Shown: positions 1-9,401, counted from the first letter of the stretch. The stretch is DNA of 64,000 nucleotides from Halomonas elongata DSM 2581 (GCF_000196875.2 NC_014532.2:2728001-2792000); one strand, 5' to 3'. Notes: a model not told the origin generated them from the letters alone. Numbers and translations are program-made.

Positions 1-1637
1 GGCTGGGGCGCGAATGGGTCGCGCTGGTCGGCGGCGGGCTGGCCATGGCGCTGGTGTTCGCCCTGGCCTGGCGACGCGGGCTGGCCCCGGTGGTCGTGGT
101 GCTCGGCGGTCTGGTGGTCAACCTCTACCTGGGGGCGCTGGGCATCGTGCTGCTGCTCTTCCATCAGGAGGAACTCAAGGGGTTGCTGATCTGGGGCGCC
201 GGCTCGCTGGCCCAGAACGACTGGAGCGGCGCGGCCTTCCTGGCGCCCCGTCTGGCCATCGGCGCCCTGGCGGCCTGGTTGCTGCTGCGCCCCCTGGCGG
301 TGCTCGAACTCGACGACGCCAGCGCCCGCAGCCTGGGCGTCTCGCTGCGTGCCCTGCGACTGGCCGGCCTCGGCCTGGCGGTCTTCCTCACCGGCTGCGT
401 GGTCAGCGTGGTCGGCGTGATCGGCTTCATCGGCCTGGCCGCCCCCAATATCGTCCGCCTGGCCGGCGCTCGTCGTCTCGGCCAGCGCCTGCTCTGGTCG
501 ACGCTACTGGGTGCCCTGCTGCTGGCCACCACCGACCAGTTGCTCCAGCGTTTCACCGGCCAGGTATCGGGCCTGATCCCCACCGGCGCCGTCACCGCCG
601 CCCTGGGCGCGCCCCTGTTGATCTGGCTGATTCCACGCCTGAAACTGCGTGGCGACCAGCCTCCCGGTACGGCCTCCGCGCCGGCCGGCCGCCACCCCGC
701 GCCCAATCGCCTGGCGGGCGGGCTGGTTCTGGGATTGCTCGGCGTGACGCTGGTAGCGCTGCTCGTCGGCCAGACCGCCAACGGCTGGTCCTGGCTCTCG
801 CCCGGCAACTGGGAGGTACTGCAGTGGCGGCTGCCCCGGGTCCTCGCCTCGGCCGGCTGCGGCGTGATGCTGGCACTGGCCGGCACCCTGATCCAGCGCG
901 TTACCGCCAACCCCATGGCCAGCCCCGAGGTACTGGGCATCAGCGGGGGCAGCGCCATCGCCCTGATCCTGGCCATCTTCCTGCTGCCCGCGCCCGACAA
1001 CCTGACGCTGGTCGGCGTGGGTACCCTGGGGGCATTGGCCAGTCTCGGCGTGCTGCTCCTGATCAACGGTCGCAGCGGCCTGTTGCCCGAGCGACTGCTG
1101 TTGACCGGGGTGGCGATCACCGCCGCCTTCGACGCCGTACGCGCCATCGTGCTGGCCGGCGGCGACCCGCGCGGCCAGCAGGTCATCGCCTGGCTGTCGG
1201 GCTCCACCTACTACGTCGACCTGACCAGCGCCCTGATCGTCGTCGCGCTGGCCCTGGTGCTCGGTCTGATGACCGGCCCGCTGGCCCGCTGGCTGGATAT
1301 CCTGCCGCTGGGCGCCGCCACCTCCCGGGCACTGGGCATCGGCCTGAAGCGCTCTCGCCTGGTGCTGTTGCTGCTGGTCGCCCTGCTCACCGCCGCTGCC
1401 ACCCTGGTGGTCGGTCCGCTTTCCTTCGTCGGCCTGCTCGCCCCGCACCTGGCCCGCCTGCTGGGTTTCTCCCGGGCAAGCATGCATCTGCTGGGCGCGG
1501 CCCTGGCCGGCGCCCTGTTGATGGTGCTGGCCGACTGGGTGGGACGCCAGTTACTGTTCCCGCAGGAGATTCCCGCCGGCATCGTCGCCTCCCTGCTGGG
1601 CGGGGCCTATTTCATGTGGGGGCTGCGCCGGCTCTAG
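1..1637 (+). CDS. fhuB: FhuB-type fused Fe(3+)-hydroxamate ABC permease (5' partial)
   Basis: Inner-membrane permease for ferric siderophores. The frame is open from the left edge, so the 5' end lies outside the window. About 545 residues are visible, against roughly 660 for FhuB proteins. Two FecCD units are recognisable: the back part of unit 1 (ending around [12 protein letters not shown], the site that contacts the ATPase) and a complete unit 2 with [10 protein letters not shown] and [13 protein letters not shown]. This two-in-one architecture is typical of FhuB rather than of separate FecC and FecD subunits. A molybdopterin reductase gene follows after 35 bp on the same strand, and a hydroxamate-type receptor lies just beyond, so the locus is read as a hydroxamate siderophore uptake unit. 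The cognate ATPase and binding protein would be to the left. Confidence 0.9.
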   Translation, partial: LGREWVALVGGGLAMALVFALAWRRGLAPVVVVLGGLVVNLYLGALGIVLLLFHQEELKGLLIWGAGSLAQNDWSGAAFLAPRLAIGALAAWLLLRPLAVLELDDASARSLGVSLRALRLAGLGLAVFLTGCVVSVVGVIGFIGLAAPNIVRLAGARRLGQRLLWSTLLGALLLATTDQLLQRFTGQVSGLIPTGAVTAALGAPLLIWLIPRLKLRGDQPPGTASAPAGRHPAPNRLAGGLVLGLLGVTLVALLVGQTANGWSWLSPGNWEVLQWRLPRVLASAGCGVMLALAGTLIQRVTANPMASPEVLGISGGSAIALILAIFLLPAPDNLTLVGVGTLGALASLGVLLLINGRSGLLPERLLLTGVAITAAFDAVRAIVLAGGDPRGQQVIAWLSGSTYYVDLTSALIVVALALVLGLMTGPLARWLDILPLGAATSRALGIGLKRSRLVLLLLVALLTAAATLVVGPLSFVGLLAPHLARLLGFSRASMHLLGAALAGALLMVLADWVGRQLLFPQEIPAGIVASLLGGAYFMWGLRRL

Positions 1638-1672
1638 TTACCGGGGCAACCGAGGTGGACGGAGGCCATGCC

Positions 1673-4036
1673 ATGACAACGGAAGATATCCGATATCACA
1701 GCAGCCATTGGGGCACCTTTTCGGCCCGGCATCGCAATGGCACGCTGGAAATCACGCCGTTCGCCAAGGATCCCGATCCCTCCCCCGTTCTCGATAACAT
1801 TCCTGCCGCGTTGAACCACCCGGCACGCTTGAGCAAGCCCCTGATACGTCGTGGATGGCTGGAAAACGGCCCGGGCCCGGACAGGCGTCGGGGCGAGGAT
1901 GACTTCGTCGAAGTCGAGTGGGACGAGGCCCTCGACCTGGCGGCGAAGGAACTCAGGCGACTGGGTGCCGGGCCCGAGCAGTGCCAGGATGGCCCTGTCG
2001 CCGGCGCCCAGGTTTTCGGTGGTTCCTATGGCTGGGCCTCGGCCGGTCGCTTTCATCATGTCCAGAGCCAAATCCACCGCTTTCTGAATTCCGTCTTCGG
2101 CGGTTACGTCGGCTCGGTCGACAGCTATTCATCGGCGGCTGGGGGCGTCATCCTGGACCTCGTCTGGGGCAACCCGCTGAACCACCCTCCCAGTTGGCGA
2201 GAGATCGCGGAAGATACCGAACTGCTGATCGCCTTTGGCGGCCTGGCCCTGCGCAACCATTCTTCCAGCCCCGGCGGCACGAGCCAGCACGTTGCCCGGT
2301 CGGCACTCGAAGCCGCCTCCGCCCGGGGCTGTCAATTCGTCTCGGTCAGCCCGCTGCGCGACGATTTCGCCGACCTGCCCGAGGTCACCCGCCTGGCCCC
2401 GCGTCCGGCGACCGACGTCGCCCTCATGCTGGGGATGGCCTGGCATCTGCATGCCAGCGGCCGGGTCGACCACGACTATCTGGCCCGATACACCCGAGGC
2501 TATGAACATTTTGAGGCCTACCTGACAGGCAGGGCCGATGGTATTGCGAAAACCCCGGAATGGGCAGCGGAGATCTGCGACCTGCCTGCCGGGCAGATCG
2601 TCGACCTGGCCGAACGCGCCGCCAGCAAGCGCACCCATATCACCGTTGCCTACTCGCTGCAGCGCTCGCGCTACGGCGAAGAGCCGATCTGGATGGCCCT
2701 GACACTGTCCGCGATGCTCGGCCAGTACCCAAGCCCCGGCGCCGGTTTCTCCTACGGGCTCGCCTCGATCGGCAACCTGGGCAAGCCGCCTCTGGATGTG
2801 CCGCTGCCTGTCCTGCCGCAGGGTCGCAATCGGGTGGATGACGTCATCCCGGTAGCGCGCATCGCCGAGCTATTGCTGAATCCGGGCGAGCCCTACACCT
2901 ACAAGGGTGAAACGCGCCACTACGCGGACATTCGGCTGGTCTACTGGGCGGGCGGCAATCCCTTCCATCATCATCAGGACCTGGAAAAACTGCGCGAGGG
3001 CTTCACCAGGCCGGACACGGTCATCATCCACGAAAGCGTCTCCACCGCCTCCACTCGCTACGCCGACATCATCTTTCCGGCCACGCTGAGCGCGGAACGC
3101 GAAGACATCGGTGCCAGCAGCCGCGATCCTTTCATGGTCCCGATGCAACAATTGGCGCCGCCACGCCACGAGGCCCGCGATGACTACGCCATCTTCACCG
3201 AGCTGGCCACCAGGCTGGATTGCCAGGAGTCCTTCACCGAGGGGCGAACCAGCCGGGAATGGCTGCGCCATATGTACGAGCCCACCCGGCGGGCACTGAG
3301 CCAACGTGGCCTGCCGGCCCCCGATTTCGATGAGTTCATGCAAGGTGAGCCGCTTGAGCTGCCGGTTGCACCGGCCCAGGGGCGCATGACGCGCTTCCAC
3401 GAGGATCCGGATGCCAACCCTCTGGACACCCCCAGCGGCAAGCTCGAGATCTGGTCGGACATCGTCGCGAGCAGCGACTTGCCGGGGCATCCCGCCTGGA
3501 TCGAACCGGAAGAGTGGCTCGGCGGAAAACTCGCCCGCACCCATCGTTTCCAGTTGGTGGCCAACCAGCCGAAAGGACGCCTGCACAGTCAGTTGGATTT
3601 TGGCGCGACCAGCATGTCACTCAAGCAGGATGGCCGGGAGTGCGCCCGCCTGAATCCACAGGATGCCGCACGCATGGGCATTCAGGATGGCGATGTCATC
3701 CGCTTGTGGAACCAGCGGGGCGCAACCCTTGCCGCAGCGCGCATCAGCGACGACCTGCCGCCCAGCATCGTCCAGCTCTCCACGGGCGCCTGGTATGCAC
3801 CACGGAATCTCCAGGGCTCGGGCATGACCTGCGTCAACGGCAACCCGAACATCCTGACATCGGATATCGGCGCATCCGGGCTCAGCCAGGGCTGCGCCGG
3901 ACAACTGACCCTGGTCTCGATCGCCAGGTGGGACGCGCCGCTACCCGATGCTGTCCCCCACGAGGCGATGCTCGAGATTGCCCGTCGGCGCCCCCGTGAA
4001 GCATCGCCGGACGTTACTCCGTCCGGCGATGCGTGA
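1673..4036 (+). CDS. BisC/TorA/DorA-type molybdopterin (bis-MGD) reductase, cytoplasmic
   Basis: 787-residue member of the DMSO reductase family, closest in style to biotin sulfoxide, TMAO and DMSO reductases. There is no N-terminal CxxC cluster motif and no twin-arginine signal, so it should act in the cytoplasm without an Fe-S cluster. The molybdenum ligand is probably Ser153 in YSSAAGGVI, aligning with YSTGAAQVI of DMSO reductase. The C-terminal cofactor-binding domain is clear (LVANQPKGRLHSQLD, then GNPNILTSD). The start at 1673 was chosen because the domain begins immediately there. The same frame stays open far upstream, but that part overlaps fhuB and reads as low-complexity shadow. 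It sits 35 bp behind fhuB and is probably co-transcribed. The substrate cannot be told from sequence: S-oxides and N-oxides are known for the family, and a role on N-hydroxy siderophores is only a hypothesis. Confidence 0.88.
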   Translation: MTTEDIRYHSSHWGTFSARHRNGTLEITPFAKDPDPSPVLDNIPAALNHPARLSKPLIRRGWLENGPGPDRRRGEDDFVEVEWDEALDLAAKELRRLGAGPEQCQDGPVAGAQVFGGSYGWASAGRFHHVQSQIHRFLNSVFGGYVGSVDSYSSAAGGVILDLVWGNPLNHPPSWREIAEDTELLIAFGGLALRNHSSSPGGTSQHVARSALEAASARGCQFVSVSPLRDDFADLPEVTRLAPRPATDVALMLGMAWHLHASGRVDHDYLARYTRGYEHFEAYLTGRADGIAKTPEWAAEICDLPAGQIVDLAERAASKRTHITVAYSLQRSRYGEEPIWMALTLSAMLGQYPSPGAGFSYGLASIGNLGKPPLDVPLPVLPQGRNRVDDVIPVARIAELLLNPGEPYTYKGETRHYADIRLVYWAGGNPFHHHQDLEKLREGFTRPDTVIIHESVSTASTRYADIIFPATLSAEREDIGASSRDPFMVPMQQLAPPRHEARDDYAIFTELATRLDCQESFTEGRTSREWLRHMYEPTRRALSQRGLPAPDFDEFMQGEPLELPVAPAQGRMTRFHEDPDANPLDTPSGKLEIWSDIVASSDLPGHPAWIEPEEWLGGKLARTHRFQLVANQPKGRLHSQLDFGATSMSLKQDGRECARLNPQDAARMGIQDGDVIRLWNQRGATLAAARISDDLPPSIVQLSTGAWYAPRNLQGSGMTCVNGNPNILTSDIGASGLSQGCAGQLTLVSIARWDAPLPDAVPHEAMLEIARRRPREASPDVTPSGDA
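4001..4032. terminator. Perfect 12-bp hairpin between convergent genes
   Basis: GCATCGCCGGAC pairs perfectly with GTCCGGCGATGC around an 8-nt loop. The structure overlaps the last codons of the molybdoenzyme and lies just before the end of the convergent receptor gene. There is no T-run on either side, so it is a hairpin-only terminator candidate or an mRNA 3'-end stabiliser. Confidence 0.5.
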
Positions 4037-4042
4037 TGCCTC

Positions 4043-6112
4043 CTACCAACGATAGCTCAGGCTGCCGATGACACTGCGCGATTCGCCGTAGTAGCACCAG
4101 AAGTCGCAACTGGCCACATACTCCTTGTCGGTCAGGTTGTTGACGTTGACCTGGGCACGCCAGTGATCGGCGAAGTCGTAGCTGGCCATGGCATCGACCA
4201 GGGTGTAATCCGGCACCGTGATGTCGCCATCGACGCTCTCGCCGACATAGCGTACCCCGCCACCAAGCTTGAGCCCTCGCAGGGCACCCTGCTGGAAGCC
4301 GTAATCCAACCAGGCCGAGGCCTGATGACGCGGGATCAAGGCGGCACGATTATCGTCGGCGTCACGGGCATCGGTGTAGGTGTAGGACGCCGTGAGCTGG
4401 AGTTGATCGGTCAGATACCCCACGCTTTCGATCTCCAGGCCCGTGGCACTGCGTTCGCCGGCCTGAGCCTGATAGCCAGCCGGGGTGGTTTGGAAGGAAT
4501 TGGACTCCTCGATGTCGAACACCGCCGCGCTGACATAGCCATCCCAGGAGAGCGGCGCGTACTTGATGCCGGCTTCCCACTGTTTGCCTTCGATTTCCTC
4601 GAAGATCGCGCCGTCCACATTGGTCTCGGCCTGCGGGCTGAACGACTCGGTATAGCTCAGGTAAGGGCTGATCCCATTGTCAGCCAGATACATCACACCG
4701 CCGGAATAGGAAGTGTGCGACTGGGTCTCATCGACGGTGACATCGAGGGACTGATTGGTATTTTCCACATCGGCACTGTCGTGACGAACGCTACCCAGCA
4801 GCACCCAACGATCATCGATGCGCAACTGATCCTGCACATAGATGCCAAGCTGCTGCTTGTCGATCTGTCGACCGAAGAGCTGGCTCCGATCCACCGGCGT
4901 GATGGAGGTATCGGGATCGAAGATATCGACGGTGTCATAGGTGAAGTCGTCGAATTCCTTGCCGTCGAGGCTCAGTTCCTGATAGTCGACCCCGAACAGC
5001 AAGGTGTTTTCCGTGCGTTCGGTGTACCACTTGCCGATCATGCGGTTGTCGACCGTCAGGTTGTCGATCTCCCCATCGCGCTGCAGATGCCCACGATAGG
5101 CCGTGCGGCCATCGCCGGTGGCGAAATCCATGTAGGTGCTGCGCAGATCCAGATCGAGATGGCTGTAGCGGAAGTTCTGTTCGAACTTCCAGGTGTCATC
5201 AAGCCGATGGCTCAGCTCATAGCCGAGGCTCACCTGGGTGCGCTCGTCCTTGTCGTAGTCCGGCGCCCCATAGTTGGTCTCGGGGTCGACCTTGCCGAAA
5301 GGCGTATCCTGAATCGTGCCATAGGCCAGCTTGAAGGGGTTTTCCGGGACACCGTCGTCCTTCTGGATACTGGCCAGCAGGGTCAGCTCGGTGTCATCCG
5401 AGATGTCCCACTCAAGGCTCGGCGCGAAGTAGTAGCGCTCGTTGTCGGTACCGTCCAGGTCACCATCGCGCTCCTTGTAGAGCCCGACCATGCGGTAGCG
5501 GACATCGCCGCTCTCGGTGACCGGCCCAGAAGTGTCGAAGGCCAGTTGACGATGCTGCCGATTGCCGGCCTGGATGTTGATTTCACCGCGTGGCTCGGCC
5601 GTCGGTCGCTTGCTGACGGCGTTGATCAGGCCACCCGAAGGCGCCTCGCCGTAGAGGATCGACGCCGGCCCCTTGAACACATCGACGCTTGCCAGACCAT
5701 AGGGCTCCGGCGTCCACTCGTAATACCCCGGATCGAACAGGCGCAGGCCGTTCATGTAGGTTGCCTGATCGAAGCCGCGCACCTTGAACCAGTCGGTATT
5801 GTTATCCGCGCCATAATGCCCCGACAGCACACCGGCGCGATAACGGAAGCTCTCGTCGAGGCTCTGGACATTGCGCTCGTCCAGTTCCTCCCGCTGCACG
5901 CTGGATACCGAGCGCGGCGTCTCGGCAAGCGGCACCGCCACCTTCAAGGCCGTGGCGGTAACCACCACAGTCTCGGACTCGACGCCATCATCCTGAGCCA
6001 GGGCACTCATCGGCAACCCCAGCAGTGCGCCGGACAAGGACAGTCCCAGCGCACGCCGAACGGCAATCGCCATCGGTGAGCGGGATGGAGCGGAAGAACG
6101 TGAATGTGGCAT
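4043..6112 (-). CDS. TonB-dependent ferric siderophore receptor (ferrichrome/ferrioxamine type)
   Basis: Outer-membrane siderophore receptor of 689 residues. Signal peptide at about 1-39 (cut near SALA/Q), TonB box ETVVVTAT at 47-54, then a plug domain with RGFDQATYMNGLRL and ILYGEAPSGGLINAVSKRP as in FhuA/FoxA/FpvA receptors, and a beta-barrel ending in an aromatic residue (SYRW). The start at 6112 is preferred over an in-frame ATG at 6181 because GAGG lies 7 nt upstream and a normal signal peptide follows. The gene converges on the molybdoenzyme with a 6-bp gap and diverges from the zevA-like gene. A Fur-like box about 80 bp upstream suggests iron repression. The adjoining FhuB-like permease supports a hydroxamate ligand, but the exact siderophore is not readable. 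Confidence 0.88.
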   Translation of the reverse strand: MPHSRSSAPSRSPMAIAVRRALGLSLSGALLGLPMSALAQDDGVESETVVVTATALKVAVPLAETPRSVSSVQREELDERNVQSLDESFRYRAGVLSGHYGADNNTDWFKVRGFDQATYMNGLRLFDPGYYEWTPEPYGLASVDVFKGPASILYGEAPSGGLINAVSKRPTAEPRGEINIQAGNRQHRQLAFDTSGPVTESGDVRYRMVGLYKERDGDLDGTDNERYYFAPSLEWDISDDTELTLLASIQKDDGVPENPFKLAYGTIQDTPFGKVDPETNYGAPDYDKDERTQVSLGYELSHRLDDTWKFEQNFRYSHLDLDLRSTYMDFATGDGRTAYRGHLQRDGEIDNLTVDNRMIGKWYTERTENTLLFGVDYQELSLDGKEFDDFTYDTVDIFDPDTSITPVDRSQLFGRQIDKQQLGIYVQDQLRIDDRWVLLGSVRHDSADVENTNQSLDVTVDETQSHTSYSGGVMYLADNGISPYLSYTESFSPQAETNVDGAIFEEIEGKQWEAGIKYAPLSWDGYVSAAVFDIEESNSFQTTPAGYQAQAGERSATGLEIESVGYLTDQLQLTASYTYTDARDADDNRAALIPRHQASAWLDYGFQQGALRGLKLGGGVRYVGESVDGDITVPDYTLVDAMASYDFADHWRAQVNVNNLTDKEYVASCDFWCYYGESRSVIGSLSYRW

Positions 6113-6190
6113 CGGCAGGCCTCGGTGGTAAGAATGGCAGCACAAGAGTGACATCGTGCCGATATCGACGACATTCGGCACACGGATGTA

Positions 6191-6226
6191 GATGATAATT
6201 ATTGTTACCTAGATTCACAATTATTG
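6191..6226. promoter_or_regulatory. Fur-like box with a 22-bp-spaced direct repeat, shared by divergent genes
   Basis: GATGATAATTATTGTTACC (6191-6209) matches 13 of 19 positions of the Fur consensus. The octamer AATTATTG occurs at 6197-6204 and again at 6219-6226, about two helical turns apart, suggesting tandem binding on one DNA face. The 247-bp region separates the receptor (minus strand) from the zevA-like gene (plus strand) and could control both. Confidence 0.55.
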
Positions 6227-6359
6227 CCACATTCCACCACCGGTTCGATATCCCCACATCGCGAGCCCGATGGCCGGCACGGCGAGGAAATGATGATGCG
6301 GCGATGGGACAGAGACGCATTCCTTGCTACGCTCATTTTCTTTTCAAGGGTGCTGGTCA

Positions 6360-7037
6360 ATGCAACGCATCATGATGGGCGCCGGGATTCGGCGCCTGGG
6401 GCTTGGAATGGCCCTGCTCCTGCTGCCCTCGATGGTCTCGGCACACCCGCATGTATGGGCGGACCTCAGCGTGAAGGTGATCCTCGATGATCAGGGCCGC
6501 GTCGAGGCATTGCGTCAGCGCTGGCGACTCGACCCCTTCTACAGTCTGGTGCTGATGGAGGAATTGAAGGCGGCCGAGGGAGACGCCCCCATGGAGGCCC
6601 GCCTCGACCAGTTGGGCTCGGAGATTCACGACAACCTGGCACCCCGGGGCTACTTCACCGAAATAACCCACGACGGCGAGCCGGTCGAGACGGACGACGT
6701 CAGGGAGTACACCACCATGGCCCACAATGACCGGGTGGAGTTCATGTTCCTGCTGCCCCTGGCCCATCCCCTGGCACTGGGCGAAGCCCCTCTGCGTTAC
6801 CGGATCTATGATCCGAGCTACTACATCGAGATGGTCCACGAGGTCAACGACGACCAGACGCCCCGGGCGGATGCCCTGGTGGTGACGGGAGCCGAGTGTA
6901 CGACCCGCATCATCGCCGCCGATCCCGATCCGGAGCAGGTCGCCAAGGCCTCCCGCCTGGACCGCACCGACGAAGCCCCGGATGGCCTGGGCCGCTTCTT
7001 CGCCGAAACGGGAGAAGTGCAATGTACGTCGCCATGA
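6360..7037 (+). CDS. zevA: DUF1007 periplasmic metal-binding protein, ZevA-like
   Basis: Secreted 225-residue protein of the DUF1007 family. Residues 1-28 form a signal peptide (MVSA/HPH), so the mature protein starts with His-Pro-His, the family hallmark and a plausible metal ligand. The ATG at 6360 was preferred to one at 6324 because the signal peptide follows directly. The next gene is a NicO-family permease. This DUF1007-NicO pair is the arrangement described as ZevAB in Haemophilus influenzae, where it supports zinc acquisition. The assignment rests on family and pairing, and the metal could also be nickel or cobalt. A Fur-like box lies in the upstream divergent region. Confidence 0.75.
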   Translation: MQRIMMGAGIRRLGLGMALLLLPSMVSAHPHVWADLSVKVILDDQGRVEALRQRWRLDPFYSLVLMEELKAAEGDAPMEARLDQLGSEIHDNLAPRGYFTEITHDGEPVETDDVREYTTMAHNDRVEFMFLLPLAHPLALGEAPLRYRIYDPSYYIEMVHEVNDDQTPRADALVVTGAECTTRIIAADPDPEQVAKASRLDRTDEAPDGLGRFFAETGEVQCTSP

Positions 7038-7085
7038 TGCCCGACCAAGAACCCCACCGTTCCACCGCAACCTGGAGACGATACG

Positions 7086-8072
7086 ATGCGCGACGCCTCC
7101 GATAAGCCGCCACGCTTCTCCGGATGGTGGATCGGAGCCCTGCTGCTGGCCGCGCTTCTCTGGCTACTGTGGCAGTATGGCCAGCCTCTCGGCCTGCAAC
7201 TGGTGGCCTGGCAGCGCGATCTGCATCGCGCCCTGACCCTCTCGATCAGCGAGCTTTCGGGAGCGCCCTCTCCACAGACCTGGAGCCTGCTGCTCGCCCT
7301 CAGCTTCGGCTACGGCGTTTTCCATGCCGCCGGTCCCGGCCACGGCAAGGCAGTGCTCAGCACCTACCTGCTCACCCAGGGCGGGGCCCTGCGACGCGCT
7401 CTCACCCTCTCGTGCGCGGCCGCCCTGCTGCAGGCGCTGGTGGCGATTGCGCTGGTAGCAGTACTGGTACACGGTCTTGGCTGGTTGACGCGCCAGGCCC
7501 TTGGCTCGGTGGTCTGGGTCGAACGCGCCAGCTACCTGACGATCAGCCTGCTGGGTGCCTGGCTGTGCTGGCGGGCCATCCGGCAACTGCGCCACGCCCA
7601 TCACCACCATGCCACTCATGACCACTCATCATGCGATTGCGCCCATCACATCACCCCGAATCAGGCAACCGACTGGCGCACCGCCCTGCTCACGGTGATC
7701 TCCATCGGCATTCGCCCCTGTAGCGGTGCCGTTCTGCTGGTGGGAGCCGCCTCGCTGCTCGACCATTTCTGGGTCGGCGTGCTGGCGGCCTTGACCATGG
7801 CGGCCGGCACCGCACTGACGGTTTCGACCCTCGCCCTGGCCAGCGTCACGGCGCGAGGCTGGGCGGAACGCCGCCTGGCCCGGCAATCCCGTTCCGGGCA
7901 CCTCCAGCGGCGACTCGGCTGGGCTGCCCTGGCCGGCGGCCTGCTCATCCTGCTGCTGGGCATCGGTCTGCTCCTGGTCGACGGAACGAGCGACCGGGGC
8001 TCACTGCCCCTGCTGGAGACACCGCATGCAGGGTCACAAACGGCCACGCCGCGTTCGCCTCTGGGCGGCTGA
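7086..8072 (+). CDS. zevB: NicO/RcnA-family metal permease, ZevB-like
   Basis: Inner-membrane protein of 328 residues with about six to seven hydrophobic segments. Family motifs are HAAGPGHGK at 80-88 and GIRPCSGAV near 208-216, as in nickel/cobalt (NicO, RcnA) transporters. Between them is a cytoplasmic loop at about 170-188 with nine His and two Cys (Cys183, Cys185), a probable metal-sensing or metal-buffering segment. It lies 48 bp after the DUF1007 gene and is probably in the same operon. RcnA homologues export Ni/Co. ZevB, paired with DUF1007, is linked to zinc uptake, and the pairing here favours the second reading without proving direction or metal. Confidence 0.75.
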   Translation: MRDASDKPPRFSGWWIGALLLAALLWLLWQYGQPLGLQLVAWQRDLHRALTLSISELSGAPSPQTWSLLLALSFGYGVFHAAGPGHGKAVLSTYLLTQGGALRRALTLSCAAALLQALVAIALVAVLVHGLGWLTRQALGSVVWVERASYLTISLLGAWLCWRAIRQLRHAHHHHATHDHSSCDCAHHITPNQATDWRTALLTVISIGIRPCSGAVLLVGAASLLDHFWVGVLAALTMAAGTALTVSTLALASVTARGWAERRLARQSRSGHLQRRLGWAALAGGLLILLLGIGLLLVDGTSDRGSLPLLETPHAGSQTATPRSPLGG

Positions 8073-8156
8073 TCCGCGAACAATATCTCGCGATCCATGA
8101 TGCGGCGCGGCTGACCGCTGCCAATACCAAGTCCTCCCTCACCCTGGAGAACTGCC

Positions 8157-9401
8157 ATGAGCAAACCCGACACCGCGGCACCGGCCAGAGACTTCGGCAA
8201 GGCGCGACGCTCCTCGCTGATCGCCGCGATCTTCCTGATGGCCACATCGGCGACGGGACCGGGCTTCATTACCCAGACGGCCACTTTCACCGCGACACTG
8301 GGTGCGGCATTCGCCTTCGGCATTCTCGTCTCGATCCTCATCGACTTCGTGGTGCAACTGAATATCTGGAACATCGTCGCCATCACCCGCATGCGCGCCT
8401 CGGACTTGGCCAATGCCGCGGTGCCCGGCAGCGGCTATCTGCTTGCCGTACTGGTGATCTTCGGTGGCCTGGTGTTCAACGTCGGCAACATCGCCGGGGC
8501 GGGTCTCGGGCTCAACGCCTTGCTGGGGCTCGACGTCAAGCTGGGCGGCGCACTGAGTGCCATGATCGCCATCGGCATCTTTCTGTCCCGCCGTGCCGGC
8601 ATGGCACTGGATCGCCTGATCGTGGCACTCGGCATCCTGATGATGGGATTGGTGGTGTTCGTCGCCTTCGCCTCCCAGCCACCGGTGGGTGAGGCGCTGC
8701 GCCAGACGGTGCTGCCGGATACGCTCAACTTCGCGGCCATCACCACCATCGTCGGCGGCACGGTCGGCGGTTACATCACCTACGCCGGTGCGCACCGCAT
8801 CCTCGACCAGGGGCTGGGCGGCGCCGAGAACGTCGCCAGCGTCACCAAGGGCGCCCTCAGTGGCATCCTGGTCACGAGCATCATGCGCTTCATTCTGTTT
8901 CTCGCGGTGCTCGGCGTCGTCGCCAGCGGCGTGACCATCGACATTTCCAGCCATGCCGCCAATCCGGCCGCCCAGGCCTTCCAGGCCGCGGCCGGTGAAT
9001 TCGGCCTGCGCGCCTTCGGGCTGATCCTGTGGGCTGCGGGCATTACCAGCGTGATCGGCGCAGCCTACACCTCGGTGTCATTCGCGCCGGTCTTCAAGCG
9101 CGACCTCTCCGATGCCGGCCGCAATCGCATCACCGTCATTTTCATTGCCATCTCCCTGGCGGTCTTCCTGTTGCTGGGCACACCGCCCGCCGCCCTGCTG
9201 GTCTTCGCCGGTGGCTTCAACGGCCTGATCCTGCCGCTAGGTTTGACCATCTTCATGTATGTGGGCTGGTGCCGCCGGGACCTGATGGACCACTATGCCT
9301 ACCCACGCTGGCTGCTGGTGCTCGGCTCGATCACCTGCCTGCTGACCTGGTACATGGGCATCGAGTCCATCGGCCCCATCTTTGCCTTCCTGAGCGCCTG
9401 A
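8157..9401 (+). CDS. Divergent NRAMP-superfamily transporter
   Basis: Hydrophobic 414-residue protein with about 11 membrane segments and the overall NRAMP pattern, including the GPGFI start of helix 1. The metal-binding signature is missing. Where canonical MntH has DPGN in helix 1, this protein has T45-A46-T47-L48, and the helix-6 MPH motif is replaced by a GGYITYAGAH stretch. It therefore resembles non-canonical NRAMP relatives (YcsG-like) more than manganese transporters, and its substrate is unknown. It follows the zevAB-like pair after an 84-bp gap and may be co-transcribed. The start ATG at 8157 lies 9 bp after a GGAG ribosome-binding sequence. Confidence 0.7.
   Translation: MSKPDTAAPARDFGKARRSSLIAAIFLMATSATGPGFITQTATFTATLGAAFAFGILVSILIDFVVQLNIWNIVAITRMRASDLANAAVPGSGYLLAVLVIFGGLVFNVGNIAGAGLGLNALLGLDVKLGGALSAMIAIGIFLSRRAGMALDRLIVALGILMMGLVVFVAFASQPPVGEALRQTVLPDTLNFAAITTIVGGTVGGYITYAGAHRILDQGLGGAENVASVTKGALSGILVTSIMRFILFLAVLGVVASGVTIDISSHAANPAAQAFQAAAGEFGLRAFGLILWAAGITSVIGAAYTSVSFAPVFKRDLSDAGRNRITVIFIAISLAVFLLLGTPPAALLVFAGGFNGLILPLGLTIFMYVGWCRRDLMDHYAYPRWLLVLGSITCLLTWYMGIESIGPIFAFLSA

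Noticed and set aside
14..1672. An upstream extension of the molybdoenzyme frame across the fhuB gene
   Set aside because: The extension is Arg/Pro/Gly-rich without domain character and overlaps the well-supported permease in another frame; the family domain starts at 1673.
1673..4036. Formate dehydrogenase or nitrate reductase identity of the molybdoenzyme
   Set aside because: No N-terminal Fe-S cysteines, and the molybdenum ligand position is Ser, not Cys/Sec or Asp.
4163..6079. Long open frame antisense to the first siderophore receptor
   Set aside because: High GC keeps antisense frames open; the product lacks family motifs, whereas the other strand encodes a complete TonB receptor.
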